22,648 bases of DNA. Origin: a virus. Below, one piece after another: positions 14,151 through 21,279 of this stretch (its first letter is position 1; each line of letters begins with the position of its first letter). Position numbers and translations under genes: made by a program. The DNA lies in IMG/VR virus record IMGVR_UViG_3300007541_003003, positions 1-22,648 of that record; one strand, 5' to 3'. Below the pieces are notes generated by a model that was not told the DNA's origin, ran no database searches, and saw only the letters and a list, made by a program, of their open reading frames with translations.

Positions 14151-14836
14151 ACCAACTTATTCCTCAAATTCCAAGCGTGTACGTCAGCCACTGTGTTAAT
14201 TTCCACACCATCAAACTGAGTCTCATATACAGATATTGGAACTTCGTTTTCAATCCATCGAAGCTGTTCCAGACTTTCAATTTCTTCATATAGACTTGTC
14301 TCCCAACTATGGTAATCTTTTAGCGCTTCTTTTGTATATCCATATACACCAAGGTGACGGACTCCGTAATTGATGTCACGAGCAAACCAATGGGCAACAC
14401 TACCGTTATGTACCATCTTAACGTTGTTGCGATTCTTCTGTTCACTTTCCGTCATCTTAGTATATAGAGTAGCCACTTCTGCATCATCGTTATGCAAACC
14501 GTGTACCAACATGTCAATCATGTTTGTGGTCACATCAGGCATATCTCCCTGAACATTGATGAAGTAGTCATACTGACTTAGTTCTTCAATATAAGCAGCC
14601 GAAGCGCAACGTTCTGTTCCGTTAGAATAGTACACAGAATAATCAACAACGGTTTCGAAACCCTTTACAAGTTTCGCAACTCGTACATCATCTGTTAGAA
14701 CATAAACGGGATACCCAGTCCTTTCACAAGCTTCCGCAACCCTTCGGACGAGAGGAACGCCTCCAAGTTTTACAGTAGGTTTGTTAGGCAAACGCCTGCT
14801 GGAGAGGCGGGCGGGAATTAGAATTGCAGTGTTCAT
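14147..14836 (-). CDS. kdsB: CMP-KDO synthetase (3-deoxy-manno-octulosonate cytidylyltransferase)
   Basis: 229 residues, slightly short for KdsB (about 245-250). It activates KDO with CTP to CMP-KDO for transfer into LPS. The family motifs are IPARLSSRRLPNKP (7-20, nucleotide binding), NGTERCA (72-78), NVQGD (94-98, metal-binding Asp98), a HLGVYGY segment, ESLEQLRWIEN and EINTVADV. It could also be a related CMP-sugar synthetase for another 3-deoxy-acid, but pairing with kdsA in the same operon makes KDO the best call. Only 14 nt separate it from tRNA-Leu, with a weak GAAAG site, so its mRNA probably arises by processing after the tRNA. Confidence 0.93.
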   Translation of the reverse strand: MNTAILIPARLSSRRLPNKPTVKLGGVPLVRRVAEACERTGYPVYVLTDDVRVAKLVKGFETVVDYSVYYSNGTERCASAAYIEELSQYDYFINVQGDMPDVTTNMIDMLVHGLHNDDAEVATLYTKMTESEQKNRNNVKMVHNGSVAHWFARDINYGVRHLGVYGYTKEALKDYHSWETSLYEEIESLEQLRWIENEVPISVYETQFDGVEINTVADVHAWNLRNKLV

Positions 14837-14850
14837 AATATAACTTTCAT

Positions 14851-14936
14851 TGGTACGGGTAGCCGGACTTGAACCGGCACACCATAAAGGCGAGAGATTT
14901 TAAGTCTCTTGTGTCTACCGATTCCACCATACCCGC
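14851..14936 (-). tRNA. tRNA-Leu(UAA)
   Basis: 86 nt including an encoded CCA. Acceptor GCGGGTA pairs with TACCCGT (first pair G-U). The D-arm contains GGTAG, and the anticodon stem AGAGA/TCTCT encloses CTTAAAA (anticodon TAA). A class-II variable stem (CGCC/GGTG) is present, and the T-loop TTCAAGT is canonical. It decodes UUA, an A-ending codon. Confidence 0.96.
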
Positions 14937-14941
14937 ACAAC

Positions 14942-15018
14942 TGGCGTCCTCTGAGAGATTCGAACTCCCGACCTAGTGCTTAGAAGGCACTTGCTCTATC
15001 CTGCTGAGCTAAGAGGAC
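14942..15018 (-). tRNA. tRNA-Arg(UCU)
   Basis: 77 nt including an encoded CCA. Acceptor GTCCTCT/AGAGGAC is perfect, the D-arm is TAGCTCAGCAGGATAGAGC, the anticodon stem AGTGC/GCACT encloses CTTCTAA (anticodon TCT), and the T-loop is TTCGAAT. It lies 5 nt upstream of tRNA-Leu. Its 5' 10 bases are also the end of the peroxiredoxin gene. Confidence 0.97.
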
Positions 15019-15557
15019 AGTGATTGCAGAACGTTTTCTGGATTTGAAACTTCATAGGGATCAGATGGACAGTTGTCACGCATACCGGCTTCCACCCAAG
15101 ATTCTTCAATAACAAGGTTGTCGATCAAAGATGCATAACGCCAAGAACGTTTACCAAAACCAAGATTGGATTTGTCAACCAACATACCCATACCTTCAGC
15201 AAAGTCTCCGTTACCATCAGGCAACATCTTAACATTCTTAATACCAAGTTGGCAAGCCCATTGGTACATAGAAAATGCATCGTTTACGGAAGTACACCAA
15301 ATTTCATCAACACCCGCTTGAACGAACTCATCATAGAGACGTTCAAAGTTAGGCAGTTGTTCGTTGGTACAAGTAGGGGTGAATGCGCCAGGCAGACCAA
15401 AGACGATAACTCGTTTACCGCCAAAGAGTTCTGTCGTAGTCTTCCGAACCCACCGGAAGGGATTGTCCCCTCCGATAGACTCGTCACGTTCACGCATGTG
15501 AAATACTACGTCAGGAACGTAGTCGGGCCACCATCCGGCCAGGGCGAGCTGTGACAT
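15009..15557 (-). CDS. Peroxiredoxin, Prx5 type
   Basis: 182 residues. The redox centre GLPGAFTPTCT places the peroxidatic cysteine at position 63 within PGAFTPTC, the Prx5 signature. The segment before it, TTTELFGGKRVIVF, also matches that subfamily. It reduces hydrogen peroxide and organic peroxides with electrons from thioredoxin, glutaredoxin or glutathione. Its ATG shares a base with the previous stop (TAATG). The final three codons and the TAG stop lie inside the 5' end of tRNA-Arg, so full tRNA processing would trim the mRNA through its stop codon. The N-terminal extension before about residue 40 is unremarkable. Confidence 0.9.
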   Translation of the reverse strand: MSQLALAGWWPDYVPDVVFHMRERDESIGGDNPFRWVRKTTTELFGGKRVIVFGLPGAFTPTCTNEQLPNFERLYDEFVQAGVDEIWCTSVNDAFSMYQWACQLGIKNVKMLPDGNGDFAEGMGMLVDKSNLGFGKRSWRYASLIDNLVIEESWVEAGMRDNCPSDPYEVSNPENVLQSLSS

Positions 15558-15769
15558 TACTTCGTCTCACCAGTCTGCTCAGACTGGAAGGCTTCTGCCA
15601 ACTGGATAACCTGTACCGCCTGATCACGGAGTTGGCCGATAGTAGAGAGTTCTTCTCCCTTAAATCCACCACGTTGTACCACAGTGTCAATCACTGCAAT
15701 GGTAGAACGTGCCACACGGTTACCAAGTTCATAAATCTGAGTGTGGTCTTGAGTTGCTGCTTTAGTCAT
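15557..15769 (-). CDS. Small helical protein downstream of gp45, unknown function
   Basis: 70 residues from the ATG at 15769, which lies one base after the gp45 stop with a TGGAG site 6-7 nt upstream; an in-frame ATG further upstream at 15817 would run into gp45 and is not favoured. The protein begins MTKAATQDHTQIYELGN, contains TIAVIDTVVQRGGFKGEELSTI and ends Glu-rich. It is probably all-helical and soluble. Consistent placement right after the sliding clamp hints at a clamp- or late-transcription-related partner (T4 encodes the RNA polymerase-binding protein RpbA next to gene 45), but it shows no convincing similarity to RpbA. Confidence 0.75.
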   Translation of the reverse strand: MTKAATQDHTQIYELGNRVARSTIAVIDTVVQRGGFKGEELSTIGQLRDQAVQVIQLAEAFQSEQTGETK

Positions 15770-15770
15770 T

Positions 15771-16448
15771 TTAGGCTCCATAAGTAGATGATTTTTCAAG
15801 TGCAATAAAGTATTCAATGTCAGACTGCTTACTAGCGAATCGACTAATCAATCGGGAAGAGATTGATACATCGAAATCTTCGTTAACAATCTTAAGATTG
15901 CTCACATTCAGAATAAGGTTGAAATCAACCCCCGCTGGATATGACCCATCGACATCAATCGAAAAAGTGTTACTGGTGTTGTCCTTGACATCAACAACAG
16001 AAATCTGAATAGCACCATTATTAGGCGTGATTGAGATTTGTGTGTGGCCAAGAGCTTGTGCAGCACGCTTGATTCGATTCAATGTATCATTATCTAGAGT
16101 GAACTTAACCTCGCTTTCAGGCATAATAACATCTTTCGATGGTTGTGTCAAGAGGTCAGGATCAGAAAAGAAATATTTGATACGAGAACGACCCGTTGAG
16201 TCACCCACTACCACATAGTCCTTTTCAAACTTAAGATTTGGTCGATCAACCAAAGAGAGTACACCAAGGAACTCATTGAGGTCATAGATGCCAAACCCAA
16301 CTGGAAACGATTCCTCAATAGAGGTCTTAGAAAAAAGATTCCTCGCTACAGAAACCGTGTTCAGTACCTTCCCTTCATTGATAACAATGTTGGGATTAAT
16401 AGTTGCATAATTTTTAAGTACCGACATGGTACGATCAGACAGTTGCAT
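15771..16448 (-). CDS. 45: Sliding clamp gp45
   Basis: 225 residues (T4 gp45 is 228). The N-terminus MQLSDRTMSVLKNYATINPNI and YDLNEFLGVLSLVDRP match the T4 clamp. The C-terminal IEYFIALEKSSTYG matches its final strand. It forms a trimeric ring, tethers gp43 to DNA and is the activator of gp55-dependent late transcription. A GGAG site 6 nt before the ATG is strong. The clamp is located downstream of a 2OG oxygenase gene rather than next to gp44. Confidence 0.97.
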   Translation of the reverse strand: MQLSDRTMSVLKNYATINPNIVINEGKVLNTVSVARNLFSKTSIEESFPVGFGIYDLNEFLGVLSLVDRPNLKFEKDYVVVGDSTGRSRIKYFFSDPDLLTQPSKDVIMPESEVKFTLDNDTLNRIKRAAQALGHTQISITPNNGAIQISVVDVKDNTSNTFSIDVDGSYPAGVDFNLILNVSNLKIVNEDFDVSISSRLISRFASKQSDIEYFIALEKSSTYGA

Positions 16449-16460
16449 TATATACTCCGC

Positions 16461-17048
16461 TTATAGTTTAGTCAACCAAATTTGTAAACTTTTTCTGAGG
16501 TTGCCCTCATACACTGGTGTAGTCTTGTGATGAACATCAGCCTCTAGAACGACAGCCCTGTTATATGCAGGCGTCACCCTTTCGACTGAATCTTTATCAT
16601 CAATATCCATAGTATACAGAAACTCACCACCTTTGTCAAGCCCCCATTTGCGATTTAAATATACAGTCAATGCACCGTGCCTTCGGGGATCAAGTTTCGG
16701 TGAGTAGTCACAATGCCAGTTAATTCTAGACTGTGGTGTCCAGATATGGAACATCGGCCCATAAACAACCTTGTATCCATATGGTTCAACCAAACGGTTA
16801 ACAAGACGAGTCAACCATTCATCAATTTTGGCATTGTTCTTATGGATTTCATGGATCAGAACAAGATATGGTGTCTCCGTATCTTTTCCATCAATACGAT
16901 TTAATTGAGCTCCCCAGTCAAACATATTACAATTGAACTTATGTTTGCCTGCGGCCTCGTTTTCATACAAGACCGAATTTAGGTAACCAGAAATTTTCTG
17001 GATGTCCTTGTCTTCAAAGAAGTTGTCCACGATATGAATCTTACCCAT
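16461..17048 (-). CDS. 2-oxoglutarate/Fe(II)-dependent dioxygenase
   Basis: 195 residues, with the ATG sharing one base with the gp46 stop (TAATG). It has a double-stranded beta-helix. The metal triad is visible as NWHCDYSP (H-x-D, about residues 113-115) and VHHKTTPV (distal His). The 2-oxoglutarate-binding Arg is in LRKSLQIW. Overall it resembles prolyl-4-hydroxylase-like phage enzymes, in which GPMFHIWTPQS precedes the HxD. It would hydroxylate a protein or nucleic-acid base, but the substrate is unknown. It sits between gp46 and gp45, co-expressed with replication genes. Confidence 0.82.
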   Translation of the reverse strand: MGKIHIVDNFFEDKDIQKISGYLNSVLYENEAAGKHKFNCNMFDWGAQLNRIDGKDTETPYLVLIHEIHKNNAKIDEWLTRLVNRLVEPYGYKVVYGPMFHIWTPQSRINWHCDYSPKLDPRRHGALTVYLNRKWGLDKGGEFLYTMDIDDKDSVERVTPAYNRAVVLEADVHHKTTPVYEGNLRKSLQIWLTKL

Positions 17049-18772
17049 TACGCAGCTACCCGCATCTTACTGAAGTTCCTCTCTTTAACAAATTCAATCT
17101 TGCGTTGGAACTGTGCGTCCTCTAGTTCAGACTTGTGAGAGATTACAAACACGTTGGTTTCTTCTCCCAAAGTATGCAGGATTTTCATCAGGTTGTCAAC
17201 CCCATCCTCGTCCAGAGACGAATCAAAAGTCTCATCAAGAATCAACAGATTGGTGGCGACAGAGTTCTTCATCTTAGCCACCTGTCTCCACGTAAACAAC
17301 AGAGACAGATCGATACGTTGTTTCTCACCCTCTGAGAATGAGTCATACGAGAATGCGTCACGATACCGTGAACGGATAGTTTCGTTGAACCCTTCATCAA
17401 GATCAAAGTGAACAAAGAAGTCTAGAATCTGTAGGTACTGATTAGTCAACTTATTAATAACAGGTAGGTACTGTTTAATGATCTTGGTTTTGATACCAGT
17501 ATCCTTAAGAAGTTCTGCACTTACTTGCTGATAAGAATAGTCTTCGTGTAGAGTATACTTGGCATTTTGTTTTGATTCTAATTCAGAGTTTAAGGCCTGT
17601 AGTTCAGTATTAGCCTTTTGTAGATCACCACTGTTCTCTGAGAGAGAATTCAGTTCATCACGAATACGTTCAATCCTCTTGTTCAAAGAGGAAATCTGTT
17701 GATTGTTATTGTTGATTTCATTCTGCAATTCACGGACAGTATCCATCTCAGCATGAAGTTCAAACAACTGTTGATCAAACTCTCTCATCTGAGAGTCTGA
17801 CTTGACCATAGCTTCATTCAGTTCTTTTGCACGTGCGTTAGCATCGTTCTTCTTAGACTCACGTAAGTCCTCTGCAATGTGTTGGTCACAGGTAGGACAG
17901 TGTTCATTGTTTTCAAAGAACTGTGCTTCCTTGACCACAGACTTAATCTGAGACTTAAAGGTAGACTGATAGGTCAACAGTTTCTCACGTGATGCAGAAA
18001 CCTTCTCAAGTTTCTTTGAAACCTCTTCCTGTTGTGTCGAGGCTTTGGCCATGTGTTCTGTGTTGAAGTCTTGTAGTGTCGTAATCTCCGCAAGTAGTGC
18101 GGTGATCTCTGCCTCTTTCTCCTTACGATGTGCTGTGTTTAGGGCAGACAGATCACGAAGATACTTCTTCTGTGCATTAATCTTGGTCTTGACCATCTCA
18201 ATATCATGGCCATTCTCACGGATTCTCTCCTTGAGAATCGACATCTTTTCCTTCAGAATCGTATTCATCTTGGAGAACATGTTGATATCGAGCAAGTCCT
18301 CAATGACTTCTCTTCGTGAAGTTGCTGCAAGTTGCATGAAAGGAACGAACGAAGACGAACCCAGAACAACAATCTGGTGAAACGACTTGTGGTTCAACTT
18401 CAGGATATTGGTCTCTAGGATTTGTTGATATTCCTTGGCATGAGAACTTTGGTTCATCATGTTATCATTAACCCAAATCTCAAACTTATTGGGCTTGATA
18501 CCTCGGACGATCTTATACCTAACAGAACCGACTGAGAAAAGAACCTCAACCAGTGTTCCCTTACCGTTAATAGAGTTCACTAGTTGAGGTTTGGATATCT
18601 TTCGGTGGGGTTTACCGAACAATCCAAAACTAAGGGCGTCAAGCATCGTTGACTTACCCGCACCGTTCTGACCCACTACCAGAGTAGTAGGTGACGATTC
18701 AAAATCAATCTCTGTAAAATTATTGCCGGTAGAAAGAAAGTTCTTCCAACGAAGTTTCTCAAACTTTATCAT
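17048..18772 (-). CDS. 46: Recombination nuclease large subunit gp46 (Rad50-like ATPase)
   Basis: 574 residues from the ATG at 18772 (T4 gp46 is 560). Walker A GQNGAGKST (34-42), two long coiled-coil stretches, a Zn-hook-like CPTC (292-295) in the middle, ABC signature FSEGEKQRIDLSLLF and Walker B LLILDETFDSSLD near the C-terminus. With gp47 it forms the Mre11/Rad50-type complex that resects DNA ends for recombination-dependent replication and degrades host DNA. The frame continues upstream, but the family starts at MIKFEKLRWKNFLS, so the upstream 24 residues are not counted. It overlaps the preceding 91-aa gene by 14 bp. Confidence 0.97.
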   Translation of the reverse strand: MIKFEKLRWKNFLSTGNNFTEIDFESSPTTLVVGQNGAGKSTMLDALSFGLFGKPHRKISKPQLVNSINGKGTLVEVLFSVGSVRYKIVRGIKPNKFEIWVNDNMMNQSSHAKEYQQILETNILKLNHKSFHQIVVLGSSSFVPFMQLAATSRREVIEDLLDINMFSKMNTILKEKMSILKERIRENGHDIEMVKTKINAQKKYLRDLSALNTAHRKEKEAEITALLAEITTLQDFNTEHMAKASTQQEEVSKKLEKVSASREKLLTYQSTFKSQIKSVVKEAQFFENNEHCPTCDQHIAEDLRESKKNDANARAKELNEAMVKSDSQMREFDQQLFELHAEMDTVRELQNEINNNNQQISSLNKRIERIRDELNSLSENSGDLQKANTELQALNSELESKQNAKYTLHEDYSYQQVSAELLKDTGIKTKIIKQYLPVINKLTNQYLQILDFFVHFDLDEGFNETIRSRYRDAFSYDSFSEGEKQRIDLSLLFTWRQVAKMKNSVATNLLILDETFDSSLDEDGVDNLMKILHTLGEETNVFVISHKSELEDAQFQRKIEFVKERNFSKMRVAA

Positions 18773-19034
18773 ACTGCATTTTCTCTGCAATGCCTTCTTT
18801 GACTTCAGGACGGCCATTATCGCATACTTGACCCGTCTTGTCAAGACTTAATTCTTCTGCCCCACACCAATTGCAAGGTTCGCCTTTACCGACAGACATT
18901 AGTCCATTATATTTACAGTTGTGTTCCCACATTTCAATCTTCTTTCCGAAAATAGTATCCCAGTTATCAGAGAAGGTTTTTTGATCTTTTACTTTACGGG
19001 GTTTGCTCCCCTTTCCTCCATGCCATTGAGACAT
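18759..19034 (-). CDS. Small Cys/His-rich protein between gp46 and gp47
   Basis: 91 residues from the ATG at 19034, which overlaps the gp47 stop (TGATG) and follows a strong GGAGG site. N-terminus MSQWHGGKGSKPRKVKDQ and FSDNWDTIFGKK resemble small uncharacterised proteins of T4-like phages. The C-terminal half has HNCKYN and CNWCGAEE, a possible zinc site (H-x-C ... C-x2-C). It lies inside the gp47-gp46 operon and overlaps gp46, so tight coupling suggests it works with the recombination complex. This is inference. Confidence 0.7.
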   Translation of the reverse strand: MSQWHGGKGSKPRKVKDQKTFSDNWDTIFGKKIEMWEHNCKYNGLMSVGKGEPCNWCGAEELSLDKTGQVCDNGRPEVKEGIAEKMQYDKV

Positions 19035-20092
19035 CACAAAACCTCCATAGTTTGTGCTTCCGTCATAAGAATTGATATCTCTTTCTTAATGCGGTTCTTG
19101 TCCAAGTCAGTCGCCACATTGTCAATGTATTGGTATACAAGTGTCTCGGTATCGTCAATGGATACGTTGACATCTCCAACATTCTCGCCAATAAATTCCT
19201 TAAAGTCTTCTACGATTTTCAGTTCATGAATCTTCTGGCTTTGAACACGATCAACAAAACGTTCAAACTGGTAAAGGTCACCCTTATCCACCACAATCAA
19301 CTTAACAAACTTATTGTCCAGATAACGAAGGTCTTTGAACTTGTTCATTTTAGTATGATCATAGTATACCTTTTCAAAGATTGTTAAAGGGTTCTGCACC
19401 GCAGTAAGTTCTCTTGTTTCAGTATCAAGGATGTGGAAGTACTTGGCGTCACCACAGTCATTCCAGAAGAATTCCATCTGAGACCCAAGGTAGTGAATGT
19501 TACCTTGTGTGGACTTCGCATGGAAGTGGCCTGTCAGAACCATTTCAAACTTATCAAAGTGTGCGGGAGACATACCATCATGACAGGGCATACCACGTTG
19601 CATGTCAAACCCCACCAACTCCAAGTGTGCGCCGATTATTGGGGCCTTACACGTCTCAAGAAACTCAAGTGTTGCTTTTTCGTTCTCAGGGTTGATCCAA
19701 GGTATCAAAGCAACATCTAAGTTGCTATACTTCATCACCGTTGGTTCCATGATCACGTTCACTTCATTCATGTAGTGACCAAGGAGTTCTTTGAGAGAGT
19801 TTAGATTGTTGGTGTTCTTGTAGTACGTGTCATGGTTGCCCGGAATGATATCCATAGTGATACCATACTTACGCAACTTCTCTAGGAAAATCTTACGGTT
19901 GTGATTCAAGGCCTTGAAGTTGACGGTCTTACGGTTATCGTAATAGTCACCAAGGTGAATGATTTGTTTGATATCATTCTCTAACAGATATGGAAAGAAC
20001 ACCTCTGAGTAGAAGCGTTCTTGATAATCCATAAAAATGTCAGATGAGTTTCTAATACCCGCATGGGTATCGTTAAGAATCGCTATCTTCAT
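19034..20092 (-). CDS. 47: Recombination nuclease small subunit gp47 (Mre11-like)
   Basis: 352 residues (T4 gp47 is 339). Calcineurin-type metallophosphoesterase motifs: NDTH (D8, H10), GDYYD (48-52), GNHD (85-88), GAHLE (154-158) and TGHFH (187-191). All metal ligands are present. It provides the nuclease of the gp46/gp47 complex. The ATG at 20092 has a modest AGG site; the promoter about 30-58 bp upstream begins this long unit (gp47, small protein, gp46, oxygenase, gp45, downstream genes). Confidence 0.98.
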   Translation of the reverse strand: MKIAILNDTHAGIRNSSDIFMDYQERFYSEVFFPYLLENDIKQIIHLGDYYDNRKTVNFKALNHNRKIFLEKLRKYGITMDIIPGNHDTYYKNTNNLNSLKELLGHYMNEVNVIMEPTVMKYSNLDVALIPWINPENEKATLEFLETCKAPIIGAHLELVGFDMQRGMPCHDGMSPAHFDKFEMVLTGHFHAKSTQGNIHYLGSQMEFFWNDCGDAKYFHILDTETRELTAVQNPLTIFEKVYYDHTKMNKFKDLRYLDNKFVKLIVVDKGDLYQFERFVDRVQSQKIHELKIVEDFKEFIGENVGDVNVSIDDTETLVYQYIDNVATDLDKNRIKKEISILMTEAQTMEVL

Positions 20093-20121
20093 AATATACC
20101 TATTTGACTATAATACTTGAC

Positions 20122-20150
20122 AGTATATCAAAAATATCACTATATGTCAA
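20122..20150 (-). promoter_or_regulatory. Sigma70-type promoter for gp47-gp46-gp45 unit
   Basis: On the minus strand TTGACA (20150-20145), 17 bp, TATACT (20127-20122), in the 66-bp gap between gp55 and gp47. The same stretch also contains a plus-strand TTGACA (20118-20123) with a TATATG 18 bp later, a weaker opposing match that makes the region near-palindromic. Confidence 0.85.
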
Positions 20151-20158
20151 TAATTATT

Positions 20159-20749
20159 TTATACAAGAAAATCCGATAAGTCAGAATCGACTTTTACGGT
20201 ACGTCTCTTGCGCTTCTTCTCTTCCTCAACATAGTTCTTAAATTCAGCATCCGCTTCCTTGACAATATCAATACGGTGTCGCAGAACGTCCACGAATGGA
20301 ATTACGTTTGAGAAGTCAGCATCGGCCTCTTCCGGAATATCAAGGAAGTGTTCTACTCCAGCTTCTGAGATATACTTGAGTTTGATGTCCTGTTGTTTCT
20401 TCTCACGTTGAATTCTACGGAGGAAGGCGTACCAAGAAATCTGTGTGAAGTATGCAAATGCGTTAGGGTTACCTGTACGAGTAGCAGTCTCTACATTATA
20501 GTTTTCAATCGCCCTGAGACAGTTCTCCACAGCGTCCATAACCATCTCTTCACGATAGGTGTACCGAACAAAATTAGATTTGTGTGAGAGTCCTTCTGCG
20601 ATCTTCAAGAAACATTCCGCAATATAATTAGGAACAATAGGCAACGAAGCTTTCGCACTACGGGCCTTTTCAACAGTTTTACAATATTCTACTACCGCTT
20701 GTGAAAAATCTTTGTTGTTCACATAATGCGGTTTTTCTTTTGGTTTCAT
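20159..20749 (-). CDS. 55: Late-transcription sigma factor gp55
   Basis: 196 residues (T4 gp55 is 185). The N-terminus with YVNNKDFSQAVVEY, the LKIAEGLSHKSNFVRYTYREEMV stretch and NPNAFAYFTQISWYAFLRRIQREKK match T4 gp55, corresponding to the conserved sigma region-2 core. The C-terminus DSDLSDFLV corresponds to the acidic/hydrophobic tail by which T4 gp55 binds the gp45 clamp. It directs host RNA polymerase to TATAAATA late promoters. The ATG has an ideal AGGAG site 6 nt upstream. A promoter in the 3' end of the preceding gene drives it. Confidence 0.95.
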   Translation of the reverse strand: MKPKEKPHYVNNKDFSQAVVEYCKTVEKARSAKASLPIVPNYIAECFLKIAEGLSHKSNFVRYTYREEMVMDAVENCLRAIENYNVETATRTGNPNAFAYFTQISWYAFLRRIQREKKQQDIKLKYISEAGVEHFLDIPEEADADFSNVIPFVDVLRHRIDIVKEADAEFKNYVEEEKKRKRRTVKVDSDLSDFLV

Positions 20750-20775
20750 CTGGTACTCCTATACACATTAGACAT

Positions 20776-20805
20776 ATTATATAACATTAACTATCTCATT
20801 GTCAA
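20776..20805 (-). promoter_or_regulatory. Sigma70-type promoter for gp55
   Basis: On the minus strand TTGACA (20805-20800), 18 bp, TATAAT (20781-20776). The -10 region contains the stop codon (TATATAA) of the cytidylyltransferase gene, so it lies within coding sequence. Confidence 0.75.
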
Positions 20806-21220
20806 GCCCATATTCTGCTCGACTAACTCTTTGGCGAAGTTCAGAAGAAGAGAATCGGTGTGACCTTTCATTGAAGTACAGGTCAATATCTCTTCTCTTA
20901 CATATGTCCTTTCCCGTGAAATCTTTCTCCCTGTACTCATCCCCAAGGATACGAACGTCTATATGATACATAGACAGGATATCCTCAAGGTCTTTCTCTG
21001 TAGAGTATGGAATGATCTCATCAACATAACCAACAGCCTTAAGCTGAGTGTACCGTTCAACAATGGTCTGGATGGGTTGATTCTTTTCTGGTCTATCTAG
21101 AGTGGGATCAACTTGCAACCCACAGATAAGATAGTCACACTGTTCCTTTGCGTTTCGTAACATCTGGACATGTCCTGAATGCAACAAATCAAAGGCAGAA
21201 CATGTAAATCCAACTTTCAT
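20777..21220 (-). CDS. Cytidylyltransferase family protein (glycerol-3-phosphate/sugar type)
   Basis: 147 residues. Nucleotidyltransferase-superfamily motifs: TCSAFDLLHSGHVQML with HSGH (14-17) and RSHRFSSSELR (near 119-129), equivalent to the family's RT..ISTT segment. Length and pattern are like TagD-type CTP:glycerol-3-phosphate cytidylyltransferase or the cytidylyltransferase half of HldE-type enzymes. Either activates a sugar or polyol phosphate with CTP (or ATP) for envelope polymers; which one is not decidable here. A GAGGA site precedes the ATG at 21220; oddly, this leader also contains the plus-strand promoter at 21222-21250. Confidence 0.83.
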   Translation of the reverse strand: MKVGFTCSAFDLLHSGHVQMLRNAKEQCDYLICGLQVDPTLDRPEKNQPIQTIVERYTQLKAVGYVDEIIPYSTEKDLEDILSMYHIDVRILGDEYREKDFTGKDICKRRDIDLYFNERSHRFSSSELRQRVSRAEYGLDNEIVNVI

Positions 21221-21221
21221 C

Positions 21222-21250
21222 TTGACAAATCCTCAAAAGTATGATATAAT
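21222..21250 (+). promoter_or_regulatory. Perfect-consensus sigma70 promoter on the plus strand (antisense)
   Basis: TTGACA (21222-21227), 17 bp, TATAAT (21245-21250), 12/12 match, on the strand opposite to all neighbouring genes. A transcript starting near 21257 would run antisense to the 123-aa gene and the uvsW end. No coding start is obvious downstream. A weak 5-bp stem (TACCC/GGGTA, 21276-21292) follows. Confidence 0.55.
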
Positions 21251-21279
21251 CTCTAAACTGCTTCAGGGGAGAATATACC

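Noticed and set aside
18773-18844. 24-residue N-terminal extension of gp46
   Set aside because: It runs into the upstream 91-aa gene and gp46 family members begin at the MIKFEKL position.
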